Origin: Streptomyces candidus
Lineage (GTDB): Bacteria; Actinomycetota; Actinomycetes; Streptomycetales; Streptomycetaceae
Reading direction: 5' to 3'
Assembly (NCBI RefSeq): GCF_014207445.1
Contig: NZ_JACHEM010000001.1
Coordinates: 62,001-126,000 of the forward strand
DNA: 64,000 nt
Below, in pieces: positions 8,028-15,907 of this stretch (position 1 is its first letter; each line of letters opens with the position of its first letter). A program made the translations under genes and the position numbers. The notes under the pieces were generated by a model. It ran no database searches. It was not told where the DNA came from and saw only the letters and a program-made list of their open reading frames with translations.

Positions 8028-10154
8028 TCAGGCCTGTCCCGCCTCCCTCATCATCCGCAGCTCCTTCTTGAGTTCGCCGACCTCGTCGCGCAGCCGGGCC
8101 GCCACTTCGAACTGCAGCTCCGCGGCCGCCGCGCGCATCCGCGCGGTCATCTCCTCGATCTGCTGGGCCAGCTCGGCCGCCGGGCGGTCGGTGAGGACCT
8201 CGGCACCCTTGCCCCTGGCCGCCTTCGCCGCCTTGCCGCCGAGCGCGGGGACCGGGGCCTTGGCGTCCTTGCCCGCCTTCGGCTTGCGGTATTCGGTGCC
8301 GAGCAGTGCCTCGGTGTCGACCTCTTCGCGGGCGATCGTCGCGACGATGTCGTTGATCTTCTTGCGGAGCGGCTGCGGGTCGATGCCCCGCTCCTTGTTG
8401 TAGGCCACCTGCTTCTCGCGGCGACGGTTGGTCTCCTCGATGGCCTTCTCCATCGCCGGGGTGATCCGGTCCGCGTACATGTGGACCTCACCGGAGACGT
8501 TGCGCGCCGCGCGGCCGATGGTCTGGATCAGGGAGGTCCCGGAGCGCAGGAAGCCTTCCTTGTCCGCGTCGAGGATCGCCACCAGCGACACCTCGGGCAG
8601 GTCGAGGCCCTCGCGGAGCAGGTTGATGCCGACCAGTACGTCGTACTCACCGGCCCGCAGCTCGCGCAGCAGCTCGATGCGGCGCAGCGTGTCCACGTCG
8701 CTGTGCAGGTAGCGGACCTGGATGCCCAGTTCCAGGAAGTAGTCGGTGAGGTCCTCGGCCATCTTCTTGGTGAGGGTGGTGACCAGGACGCGCTCGTCCT
8801 TCTCGGTGCGCTTGCGGATCTCGTGCACCAGGTCGTCGATCTGGCCCTCGGTCGACTTGACGACGACCTGCGGGTCGACGAGTCCGGTCGGGCGGATGAT
8901 CTGCTCGACGAAGCCGTCGCCGCGGGAGAGTTCGTACGTGCCGGGGGTGGCGGACAGGTAGACGGTCTGGCCGATCCGCTTCTGGAACTCCTCCCACTTC
9001 AGCGGCCGGTTGTCCATCGCGGAGGGCAGCCGGAAGCCGTGGTCGACCAGAGTGCGCTTGCGGGAGGCGTCGCCCTCGTACATCGCGCCGATCTGCGGGA
9101 CGGTGACGTGCGACTCGTCGAGGACCAGCAGGAAGTCCTCCGGGAAGTAGTCCAGGAGGGTGTGCGGGGCGGTGCCGGGCCCGCGGCCGTCGAAGTGCAT
9201 CGAGTAGTTCTCGACGCCGGAGCAGCTGCCGATCTCGCGGAGCATCTCCAGGTCGTAGGAGGTGCGCATGCGCAGCCGCTGGGCCTCCAGCATCTTGCCC
9301 TGCTTCTCCAGCTCGGCAAGGCGCTCGCCCAGCTCCTTCTCGATGCCGTTGATCGCCTTCTCCATGCGCTCCGGTCCTGCCACGTAGTGGCTGGCGGGGA
9401 AGACGTACAGGCTCTGGTCCTCGCTGATGACCTCGCCGGTGAGCGGATGCAGCGTGGACAGTGCCTCGATCTCGTCACCGAACATCTCGATGCGGACGGC
9501 CAGTTCCTCGTACACCGGGAAGATCTCGATGGTGTCGCCGCGCACCCGGAAGGAGCCGCGGGTGAACGCGACGTCGTTGCGGTTGTACTGGATGTCGACG
9601 AAGCGACGCAGCAGCGCGTCGCGGTCGATCTCCTGGCCGACCTTGAGGGAGACCATGCGGTCCACGTACTCCTGCGGCGTGCCCAGGCCGTAGATGCAGG
9701 AGACGGAGGCGACCACGACGACGTCGCGGCGGGTGAGCAGCGAGTTCGTCGCGGAGTGGCGCAGCCGCTCGACCTCCTCGTTGATCGAGGAGTCCTTCTC
9801 GATGTAGGTGTCCGACTGCGGGACGTACGCCTCGGGCTGGTAGTAGTCGTAGTACGAGACGAAGTACTCGACGGCGTTGTTCGGCAGCAGCTCGCGGAAC
9901 TCGTTGGCCAGCTGGGCGGCGAGGGTCTTGTTGGGCGCCATGACGAGCGTCGGGCGCTGGAGCTTCTCGATCATCCAGGCAGTCGTCGCCGACTTGCCGG
10001 TGCCGGTCGCACCCAGCAGGACGACATCCTTCTCACCTGCGCGAATGCGCTTCTCCAGCTCGGCGATGGCCGCCGGCTGGTCACCGCTGGGCTGGTAGGG
10101 ACTGACGACCTCGAAGGGCGCCACCGTACGTTCGATCTTGGAAACGGGCCGCAT
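8028..10154 (-). CDS. uvrB: UvrABC excinuclease subunit B
   Basis: A 708-residue UvrB, the helicase-like damage-verification subunit that receives DNA from UvrA and recruits UvrC. The P-loop GATGTGKS is at about residues 48-55. The beta-hairpin region [14 protein letters not shown] follows, then DESHVTVPQ (DEAD-type motif II), [10 protein letters not shown], the C-terminal helicase part [19 protein letters not shown] and QTIGRAARN. The UvrC-binding UVR motif is at the C-terminus ([19 protein letters not shown]). A short alanine/lysine-rich linker precedes the UVR motif. I start at ATG 10154 (MRPVSKIER), matching the family; an open frame continues upstream without homology. It is divergent from the gene at 10383. 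Confidence 0.97.
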   Translation of the reverse strand: MRPVSKIERTVAPFEVVSPYQPSGDQPAAIAELEKRIRAGEKDVVLLGATGTGKSATTAWMIEKLQRPTLVMAPNKTLAAQLANEFRELLPNNAVEYFVSYYDYYQPEAYVPQSDTYIEKDSSINEEVERLRHSATNSLLTRRDVVVVASVSCIYGLGTPQEYVDRMVSLKVGQEIDRDALLRRFVDIQYNRNDVAFTRGSFRVRGDTIEIFPVYEELAVRIEMFGDEIEALSTLHPLTGEVISEDQSLYVFPASHYVAGPERMEKAINGIEKELGERLAELEKQGKMLEAQRLRMRTSYDLEMLREIGSCSGVENYSMHFDGRGPGTAPHTLLDYFPEDFLLVLDESHVTVPQIGAMYEGDASRKRTLVDHGFRLPSAMDNRPLKWEEFQKRIGQTVYLSATPGTYELSRGDGFVEQIIRPTGLVDPQVVVKSTEGQIDDLVHEIRKRTEKDERVLVTTLTKKMAEDLTDYFLELGIQVRYLHSDVDTLRRIELLRELRAGEYDVLVGINLLREGLDLPEVSLVAILDADKEGFLRSGTSLIQTIGRAARNVSGEVHMYADRITPAMEKAIEETNRRREKQVAYNKERGIDPQPLRKKINDIVATIAREEVDTEALLGTEYRKPKAGKDAKAPVPALGGKAAKAARGKGAEVLTDRPAAELAQQIEEMTARMRAAAAELQFEVAARLRDEVGELKKELRMMREAGQA

Positions 10155-10290
10155 GCATCCACCGTACGACCCACCACTGACACTCACGTCTCGGTCGCAC
10201 CCTCCCCCCTTCCGGCGCGGCCTTGCGTCCGCACGGGCGGCTCCCTGTACCGGTTTCGTCACGGTGCGTGTTCCGACCTCGTGGTGCGTC

Positions 10291-10297
10291 GTTCACC
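10291..10297 (+). promoter_or_regulatory. Possible single PHO-box unit (GTTCACC)
   Basis: The heptamer GTTCACC is the core of the 11-base direct-repeat unit recognised by PhoP in Streptomyces, and it lies 86 bases before the glycerophosphodiesterase start, a gene type known to belong to the phosphate regulon. The following 11 bases match the unit poorly, so only one good unit is present. Confidence 0.2.
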
Positions 10298-10382
10298 GCA
10301 TGGCCATTCGTCGCCTTTTCCGCGTTGGCGCGTCCCTGTCACGCTCTGGCCGTCCGTGACTTCCCGCTGCAAGGAGAACCCA

Positions 10383-11285
10383 GTGCACGTACGTACCGTC
10401 GCTGCCGCCCTGACCGCTCTCGTCGGCGGCGCTTCCGCACTCGCCCTGCCCGGCACCGCGCAGGCCGCCGACCGCGCACCCGCCCGTACCGCCTCGGCCT
10501 CGGCCGTCGGCGGGCCCGTCATGATCGCGCACCGGGGCGCTTCCGGCCAGGCACCGGAGAACACGCTGGCCGCAGTCGACGCGGCGAAGCGGATGGGTGT
10601 CGTCTGGGTGGAGAACGACGTCCAGCGCACCAAGGACGGCGAGCTGGTCGTCGTCCACGACGACAACCTGGCGCGCACCACCAACGTCGAGCAGGTCTTC
10701 CCCGGACGTGCGCCGTGGAAGATCAAGGACTTCACCGCCGCCGAGATCCGCAGGCTCGACGCCGGCAGCTGGTTCGGTCCCGCCCACCGGGGTGCCCGCG
10801 TGCCGACCCTGAAGCAGTACGTGGACAGGGTCGAGAAGCACCGGCAGAAGCTGTTGCTGGAGATCAAGAACCCGGCTCTGTACCCGGGCATCGAGAAGGA
10901 CATCGTGGCGGTGCTCCGCAAGGAGGGCTGGCTGGACCGCGCGCACGTGCACAGCAGGCTGGTCGTGCAGAGCTTCAGCGCCCCGAGCCTGCGTGCGGTG
11001 CACACCCTGCGGCCCGACGTGACCACCGGGTTCCTCGGCACGCCGGCCGTCGCCGACCTGCCCAAGTACGCCGCGTACACCGACCAGATCAATCCGCAGC
11101 ACGGGACGATCAGTGCGGCCTACGTGGCGGCTGTGCACCGCCTCAAGGGCGCCCACGGCAAGCGGCTGCGGGTCAACACCTGGACCGTGGACGACGCGGT
11201 GAACGCGAAGAAGGTCCGGGGCTACGGCGTGGACGGGATCATCACCAACCGGCCGGACGTCGTGCGGGCCGCGCTGCGAGGCTGA
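10383..11285 (+). CDS. Secreted glycerophosphodiester phosphodiesterase
   Basis: A 300-residue exported enzyme of the GP-PDE family, which splits glycerophosphodiesters into glycerol-3-phosphate and an alcohol. Residues 1-30 form a Sec signal peptide ending in GTAQA, with cleavage before ADRA. The catalytic TIM-barrel signature IAHRGASGQAPENT is at about residues 47-60, followed by VENDVQRTKDGELVVVHDD, the metal and histidine site. LLLEIKNP and the closing VNTWTVDD and GIITNRP motifs are all intact. The start is GTG 10383 with an excellent AAGGAG at 10371-10376. It is divergently transcribed from uvrB. It probably scavenges phosphate from teichoic-acid or phospholipid debris outside the cell. 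Confidence 0.93.
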   Translation: MHVRTVAAALTALVGGASALALPGTAQAADRAPARTASASAVGGPVMIAHRGASGQAPENTLAAVDAAKRMGVVWVENDVQRTKDGELVVVHDDNLARTTNVEQVFPGRAPWKIKDFTAAEIRRLDAGSWFGPAHRGARVPTLKQYVDRVEKHRQKLLLEIKNPALYPGIEKDIVAVLRKEGWLDRAHVHSRLVVQSFSAPSLRAVHTLRPDVTTGFLGTPAVADLPKYAAYTDQINPQHGTISAAYVAAVHRLKGAHGKRLRVNTWTVDDAVNAKKVRGYGVDGIITNRPDVVRAALRG

Positions 11286-11343
11286 GCAGGGCCTTTCCAC
11301 CGCTCGCGGCCCGCTGTCAGTGCCCGGCCGTACGGTGGTGGGC

Positions 11344-11913
11344 GTGAACAGCACCGCACCACACAGAGGTTGTGTCGAGTGGGCCGTCGTCGGCAGCGAC
11401 ATCGGTCCGCTCCTGCTGGCCGCGACCGGAGCAGGCCTGGTGCACGTGGCCTTTCACGCGGACGAGAAGGTCCGCACACGGGCCCTGGCACAGTTGGCGT
11501 CCCGGCTGGGCGCACAGCTCGTCGCGGTGCCTGCGGATCCGCTCCCCGCGTCGAGCCGGCTGGCCGAACCCGTCCGGCAGTTCGCCGGCTACTTCGCGGG
11601 CACCCTGCGGCAGTTCTCCCTCCCGCTGGACTGGTCACTGACCTCGGGCTTCCACCGGCAGGTCCTGCGCGAGCTGAACGACTCCGTGCCGTACGGAAGC
11701 GTCGTCGGATACGGCGACCTGGCCGCCCGGGTCGGGCAGCCGGGCGGCGCCCAGGCGGTCGGGGCCGCCATGGGGTCCAACCCGCTCCCCGTGGTGGTGC
11801 CGTGTCACCGGGTGGTGGAGAGCGGCGGAGGGCTCGGCGGATTCGGCGGCGGGCCGGAGACCAAACGGACACTGCTGGCGCTGGAGGGGGTGCTGCCGCA
11901 GCCTCTGTTCTGA
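11344..11913 (+). CDS. ogt: Methylated-DNA--[protein]-cysteine S-methyltransferase
   Basis: A roughly 189-residue O6-alkylguanine-DNA alkyltransferase that moves the alkyl group from damaged guanine onto its own cysteine. The acceptor motif VVVPCHRVVE is intact, with the cysteine near residue 154. The preceding helix-turn-helix region VPYGSVVGYGDLAARVGQPG and the asparagine hinge MGSNPLP are typical, as is GGLGGFGGG downstream. I prefer GTG 11344 (VNSTAPHRG), with GGTGG just ahead; in-frame GTGs at 11320, 11335 and 11338 are alternatives. It lies 58 bases after the glycerophosphodiesterase on the same strand. It is one of three DNA-repair genes in the first 12 kb. Confidence 0.93.
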   Translation: MNSTAPHRGCVEWAVVGSDIGPLLLAATGAGLVHVAFHADEKVRTRALAQLASRLGAQLVAVPADPLPASSRLAEPVRQFAGYFAGTLRQFSLPLDWSLTSGFHRQVLRELNDSVPYGSVVGYGDLAARVGQPGGAQAVGAAMGSNPLPVVVPCHRVVESGGGLGGFGGGPETKRTLLALEGVLPQPLF

Positions 11914-11956
11914 CCGGGCAGGCCCCGGATCGCTTTTTCACATGCCCCGTGGGGGT

Positions 11957-12020
11957 ATCGGATGGCACACTGCCGCTGTGACCACCACATGTGACCAGTA
12001 CATGCCCTGTGCCACCCGAT
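11957..12020. promoter_or_regulatory. 13-bp inverted repeat before the MFS transporter
   Basis: The arms at 11957-11969 (ATCGGATGGCACA) and 12008-12020 are reverse complements with one mismatch, 38 bases apart. The intervening DNA holds CATGTGACCA and related ACATG repeats. The structure ends 58 bases before the transporter start at 12079 and could be an operator or leader stem. No regulator gene is adjacent. Confidence 0.35.
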
Positions 12021-12078
12021 CCGCTCCTCCTGCTGCTCGTCGCCGCACTCCGGCCGACGGCGGAAGGGCGTGTACGAA

Positions 12079-13428
12079 GTGAGCGCCATCGACAGGAACG
12101 ACCAGCCGGACGGCAGCGCACCCACTCCCGCACCCCCGCTCCCGCCGACGCCCGGGTCCACCCCGGCGGTGTCCGGGGCGGAGGTGCCCGCGCTGCAGCG
12201 CCGCACCACGGTCGTGCTCGTCGTGAGCCAGATCCTGGGCGGGCTCGGCGTACCGATCGGCATCACCCTCGCACCCGTGCTGGCCACCGAGATCAGCGGC
12301 ACCGAGGCGGTCTCCGGACTGGCCCCGACCGCGTCCGTCGTCGGCACGGCGCTGCTGTCGGTGCCGCTCGCCTCGCTGATGACCTCGCGCGGCCGACGGC
12401 CCGGTCTGGTGCTGGCGTACCTGATCGGGGCCCTCGGTGCGGCGCTCGTGGTGGTGGCCGCGCTGGCGGACAACTTCCCGCTGCTGCTGGTCGGCATGGC
12501 CGGGTTCGGCGCTGCCTCGTCCGCCAATCTGCAGGCCCGGTTCGCCGCTGCCGACCTGGCGGCCCCCGACCGGCGGGCCCGGTCGATCTCCACGGTGGTC
12601 TGGGCGACCACCGTCGGCGCTGTTCTCGGGCCGAACCTCGCGGCCCCGGCGGGACGTGTCTTCGCCGGCACCTCCATACCCCTGACGGCCGCCCCGTTTC
12701 TCTGGGCGGCCGTCATCTTCCTCGTCACGGGTGTGATCGTCGCCGTACTGCTGCGCCCGGACCCGCTGCTCACCGCACGGGCCCTGGCCCCGCGGGAGGA
12801 GCAGTCGGCCGCGAGCCGGTCCCTGCGGGCGGGCATCGCCGCGGTGCGGGCATCACCGCGCGCCAGGCTCGCACTGGTGACGGTCGCGGTCTCGCACACC
12901 GCGATGGTGTCGATCATGACGATGACGCCCGTCCACCTCGGCCACCACGGCGCGGGGCTGGAACTGGTCGGGCTCGTCATCAGCGGCCACATCGCCGGGA
13001 TGTACGCGTTCTCGCCGATCATGGGCTGGCTGTCGGACCGGCTCGGCCGCCTGTCGGTCATCGGACTGGCCGCCGGCCTGCTGTCGCTCGCCGCGTTCCT
13101 CGCCGGCACCTCGGGCGGCAGCCACGGGCAGACCGCCGCAGGCCTGTTCGTCCTGGGCCTCGGCTGGTCCGCCGGGCTGGTCTCCGGCTCCGCACTGCTC
13201 ACGGACTCCGTGCCGCAGCCCGCCCGTGCCGCGGTGCAGGGCCTGTCCGACCTCACGATGAACTCGGCGGCGGCCGTCGGTGGGGCGGCCGCCGGACTGA
13301 TCGTCGCGCAGGCGGGCTACGGCTGGCTCAACGCCGCCGGGGCGCTCTTGCTGCTGCCGATGGCCGCTCTGGCGCTCTTCACCGCGCGGACGAGTCCGAA
13401 GGAAGCCGCTCCTGCCGTCAGAGGCTGA
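12079..13428 (+). CDS. MFS transporter (drug-efflux type)
   Basis: A roughly 450-residue major facilitator with a proline-rich cytoplasmic N-terminus (about 40 residues) and twelve predicted membrane segments. The cytoplasmic loop 2-3 motif appears as SRGRRPGLVLAY, and its counterpart after helix 8 as GWLSDRLGRLSVIG. A central basic loop lies around ARALAPREEQS. The substrate is not evident; the layout resembles proton-coupled multidrug exporters. I start at GTG 12079, which has GGAAGG 11 bases upstream; GTG 12070, three codons earlier, is too close to it. The gene ends inside the 3' end of the convergent cupin gene, an 11-base overlap. An inverted repeat at 11957-12020 may regulate it. Confidence 0.85.
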   Translation: MSAIDRNDQPDGSAPTPAPPLPPTPGSTPAVSGAEVPALQRRTTVVLVVSQILGGLGVPIGITLAPVLATEISGTEAVSGLAPTASVVGTALLSVPLASLMTSRGRRPGLVLAYLIGALGAALVVVAALADNFPLLLVGMAGFGAASSANLQARFAAADLAAPDRRARSISTVVWATTVGAVLGPNLAAPAGRVFAGTSIPLTAAPFLWAAVIFLVTGVIVAVLLRPDPLLTARALAPREEQSAASRSLRAGIAAVRASPRARLALVTVAVSHTAMVSIMTMTPVHLGHHGAGLELVGLVISGHIAGMYAFSPIMGWLSDRLGRLSVIGLAAGLLSLAAFLAGTSGGSHGQTAAGLFVLGLGWSAGLVSGSALLTDSVPQPARAAVQGLSDLTMNSAAAVGGAAAGLIVAQAGYGWLNAAGALLLLPMAALALFTARTSPKEAAPAVRG

Positions 13429-13789
13429 TGTGGTACGCCTTGCGCAGCGTCTCGTGCACCGTCCAGGTCGTGCGGTCGCCCTCGCGCAGCACGCAGGCGT
13501 CGCCGGGGCCGATCCGCAGGGTTACGCCGCCTTCCACCTCGACGGTGGCACGGCCGCTGACGACCACGAACAGCTCGTTGGCCTCGGTGTCGGTGACGAC
13601 ACCGGGCGTGATCTGCCAGATCCCGCGCAGCTGCTTTCCGTCCGGCGACTCCCAGAGCACCTTGCCGGTGACCACGGGGTCCCCGGAGACGATCTGTTCC
13701 GGGTCCAGCGGCTCGACCTCCAGCTCGGCGTCCGGAACGTGCACGGAGAAGGAGGCCGGGGCAGCAGGGACTTGATCAATTGTCGTCAT
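13418..13789 (-). CDS. Cupin domain protein
   Basis: A 123-residue single-domain cupin. The region WQITPGVVTDTEANELFVVV corresponds to cupin motif 1 and IGPGDACVLREGDRTTW to motif 2. Motif 1 lacks the usual HxH pair (TDTEAN stands in its place), so metal binding is uncertain, as in other DUF861-like cupins. Length and the VHETLRKAYHISL ending match the small ethanolamine-utilisation-like/(S)-ureidoglycine aminohydrolase-like cupin group. The function is unknown. It runs convergently with the MFS gene and overlaps its end by 11 bases; upstream it is divergent from the small membrane protein at 13959. Confidence 0.8.
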   Translation of the reverse strand: MTTIDQVPAAPASFSVHVPDAELEVEPLDPEQIVSGDPVVTGKVLWESPDGKQLRGIWQITPGVVTDTEANELFVVVSGRATVEVEGGVTLRIGPGDACVLREGDRTTWTVHETLRKAYHISL

Positions 13790-13958
13790 GGCCGGTCACC
13801 TTAGCGGTGCCTCCCCGGACAGCCGCGGTCAGCCTTCGGGCACTCCGTTCGAAAACGTCGTCCGCGACAGCGCGTGCCCCGGCGAACAAGGGGCACAGGA
13901 AGGGCACAACGTCGACCGAGAACCGTCGACCGAGAGCTACAGCCAGGGAGCTGCTGTC

Positions 13959-14240
13959 ATGGAGATTTCGGGCATTATCAGCGCGATCGTCATCGGCATC
14001 GTCATCGGTGTGCTCGGCAGGCTGGTGATACCGGGCCGTCAGAAGATCGGCGTCCTGTGGACCATCGCGGTGGGTATCCTCGCGGCGTTCGCGGGCAGCG
14101 CGCTCGCGAACGCGCTCGGCGTGAAGGACACCAACGGCATCGACTGGATCGAATGGCTGATCCAGATCGCTCTCGCCGCGATCGGTGTCCTCGCCCTGGT
14201 CAAGCTCAAGACGGGCAACCGGAGCAGCACCCGCCGGTAG
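13959..14240 (+). CDS. GlsB/YeaQ/YmgE family stress-response membrane protein
   Basis: A 93-residue protein with three hydrophobic segments. The family signature is plain: IISAIVIGIVIGVLGRLVIPGRQ at the N-terminus (the GRL-PG-Q element), then GILAAFAGSALANALG and a third segment near the C-terminus. Such transglycosylase-associated/GlsB proteins are membrane proteins induced by stress; the molecular role is unknown. The start ATG 13959 has AGGGAG at 13945-13950. An in-frame ATG at 13788 would add a hydrophilic tail that the family lacks. Confidence 0.9.
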   Translation: MEISGIISAIVIGIVIGVLGRLVIPGRQKIGVLWTIAVGILAAFAGSALANALGVKDTNGIDWIEWLIQIALAAIGVLALVKLKTGNRSSTRR

Positions 14241-14349
14241 AACAGCCGCTTCCGGCACACCGGACTTGCGTCCCCTTCGGCCTCCGTGCGCGCCGCTGCG
14301 CCCGGAGGCCGACCGGTGTCGCCGTACGGATTCGGCCGCCATGTGCCGA

Positions 14350-14382
14350 CCGGGCCCGGCGGCCCTGCGCCGGGCCCGGCGG
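14350..14382. terminator. GC-rich hairpin between convergent genes
   Basis: The 13-mer CCGGGCCCGGCGG occurs at 14350-14362 and 14370-14382. Because its first ten bases are self-complementary, the two copies can pair into a stem. It lies 110 bases after the GlsB gene and 47 bases beyond the end of the convergent kinase-like gene. Confidence 0.45.
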
Positions 14383-14428
14383 TCTCGGTCGACGCGGAGC
14401 AGGCCGACGACCGGGACCGGGCGGGCGT

Positions 14429-15079
14429 TCACTTCCCGTCGTCGGGAAGCCCGGTCCAGGCCGGATGCCGGGCGTCGTCGGCCCGTACGACCACGTCGGC
14501 GGCGTCCGAGGGCCCCACCTCGCTCTCGTACCGGGCGAACGCGGGCAGCGTCCACCGTTCGCCCTCGGCGGTACGGCGGGCCAGAGCCCCCGCCGACAGC
14601 CTCACGTGCACCGACAGGTCGAACGGGAACCAGCGCCCGAGCAGCAGCGGTCCGTGCACCAGCAGCACACCGCCGGGCGGGAGCTGTACGTATCGACTGC
14701 GCGTCGCCCGGTCGGTCACCGGGTCCCACAGATCGGGCAGCACCCGCCCGGTGCCCCCGGGCTCCAGCGGCCCGAAGACCTCGCGCCACAGCGCCCCGGT
14801 GTCGAACCACCCGTCGAAGTACGTGTCCGGGTCCTGCTTGCCGTACTCGAAACGCAGCGAGGCAGACCGCAGGAATCCCTCGGTGTCGGCCACGTGGACG
14901 GCCCGGCCACGCTCCCGCAACGCCTCGGCGAGCATCCCGGCCGCCTCCCCGGTACGGGCAGCGGGCGCCCCGTCCACCCCCACCTTCAGCCACGGACTGC
15001 CGTCGGCGGGAACAAGGCCGTCGAGATGCCGGGCCAGCCGTCCGGCGAGACGTCCCCAGGTGATCGGTCGAAGCTCCAC
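14429..15079 (-). CDS. Uridine kinase-like protein with degenerate P-loop
   Basis: A roughly 216-residue protein that aligns by eye with bacterial uridine/phosphoribulokinase-type kinases: RPITWGRLAGRLARHLDGL at the start, then a strand WLKVGVDGAPAARTGEAAGM where the P-loop GxxGxGKS should be, DTEGFLRSASLRFEYGKQDPD (matching the YDFDHPDAFD-like region), and GGVLLVHGPLLLGRW. The P-loop glycines and lysine are absent, so nucleotide phosphorylation is doubtful unless another site is used. I prefer the GTG at 15079; an in-frame GTG at 15106 is possible. It is divergent from the DUF2293 gene and convergent with the GlsB gene. Streptomyces annotations call such proteins uridine kinase. Confidence 0.7.
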   Translation of the reverse strand: MELRPITWGRLAGRLARHLDGLVPADGSPWLKVGVDGAPAARTGEAAGMLAEALRERGRAVHVADTEGFLRSASLRFEYGKQDPDTYFDGWFDTGALWREVFGPLEPGGTGRVLPDLWDPVTDRATRSRYVQLPPGGVLLVHGPLLLGRWFPFDLSVHVRLSAGALARRTAEGERWTLPAFARYESEVGPSDAADVVVRADDARHPAWTGLPDDGK

Positions 15080-15169
15080 GTCCCCATCATCGCCGCGCAA
15101 AACCACCGCACAAAACCGCGCCGCCCCGTCCCGCGGTTGTCACCGCTCCCCCGGCGGTACATCACCTCT

Positions 15170-15823
15170 ATGACCCTCGTCGTGGTCGAACCGCTGAAAC
15201 GCCGCCACTGCGCGGAGTGCCACCGGGGCCCGCTCCCCCTCCTCGTCCTCGAATACAACGCCCCGCGCTGCCTGGACTGCGCCGACCTGAGCCACCTCGT
15301 CCTGCTCCCGCGCGGCAACACGGCGCTCACCCGCCGCGCCCGCGAGGCCAGTTCGCTGTGGGCGGTGGTCGTGCGCCACCACAGGCGCCGCAAGCGGTAC
15401 GAACGCCAGGGCCTCCTCGTGGAGGAAGAGGCCCTGGCCCGCGCCGAGTCGGCCTGTCTCGCCGACGCCGACGCCCGAGCCCGCCGCCGCACCCGCGACG
15501 CCGCCCGTCGCGCCACCGAGGACACCCGCCTCACCGCGGCCCTCTCCGCCGCCGTCCGCACCCTCTTCCCCGGCTGCCCGCCCGAACGCGCCCACACCAT
15601 CGCCGCGCACACCGCGCAGCGCGGCAGCGGCCGCGTCGGCCGCAGCGCGGCGGGCCGCGCCCTGGACCGGGACGCCGTCACCGCCGCCGTACGCGCCTCC
15701 GTACGGCACGAGGACACCCCGTACGACCGGCTCCTCATGGCGGGCATACCCCGACACGAAGCACGGGCCCGCGTGGCGGACGCGATCGACGCGACGCTGG
15801 AGGGGTGGCGAGCGGTCCCGTAG
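15170..15823 (+). CDS. DUF2293 domain protein with N-terminal zinc ribbon-like motif
   Basis: A 217-residue cytosolic protein. The N-terminus carries two CxxC pairs, RHCAECHRG (about residues 13-21) and PRCLDCADL, spaced as in a small zinc ribbon. An arginine-rich middle with alternating A, R and E (roughly 75-125) is probably a coiled helix. The C-terminal part from about residue 122, ALSAAVRTLFPGCPPERAHTIAAHTAQ through IPRHEARARVADAIDATLEGW, is the DUF2293 domain. The function is unknown; the zinc ribbon and basic middle suggest a nucleic-acid or ribosome partner, which is inference. The start ATG 15170 is the only sensible one. Confidence 0.8.
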   Translation: MTLVVVEPLKRRHCAECHRGPLPLLVLEYNAPRCLDCADLSHLVLLPRGNTALTRRAREASSLWAVVVRHHRRRKRYERQGLLVEEEALARAESACLADADARARRRTRDAARRATEDTRLTAALSAAVRTLFPGCPPERAHTIAAHTAQRGSGRVGRSAAGRALDRDAVTAAVRASVRHEDTPYDRLLMAGIPRHEARARVADAIDATLEGWRAVP

Positions 15824-15907
15824 GGGCGGGGGCGACCTGTCGACGGAGCGGGAAGGGGGACCCGAGCGCTCCTCCCTGGCGCCGACGCCGCCCGGGCCAC
15901 CGGACTG

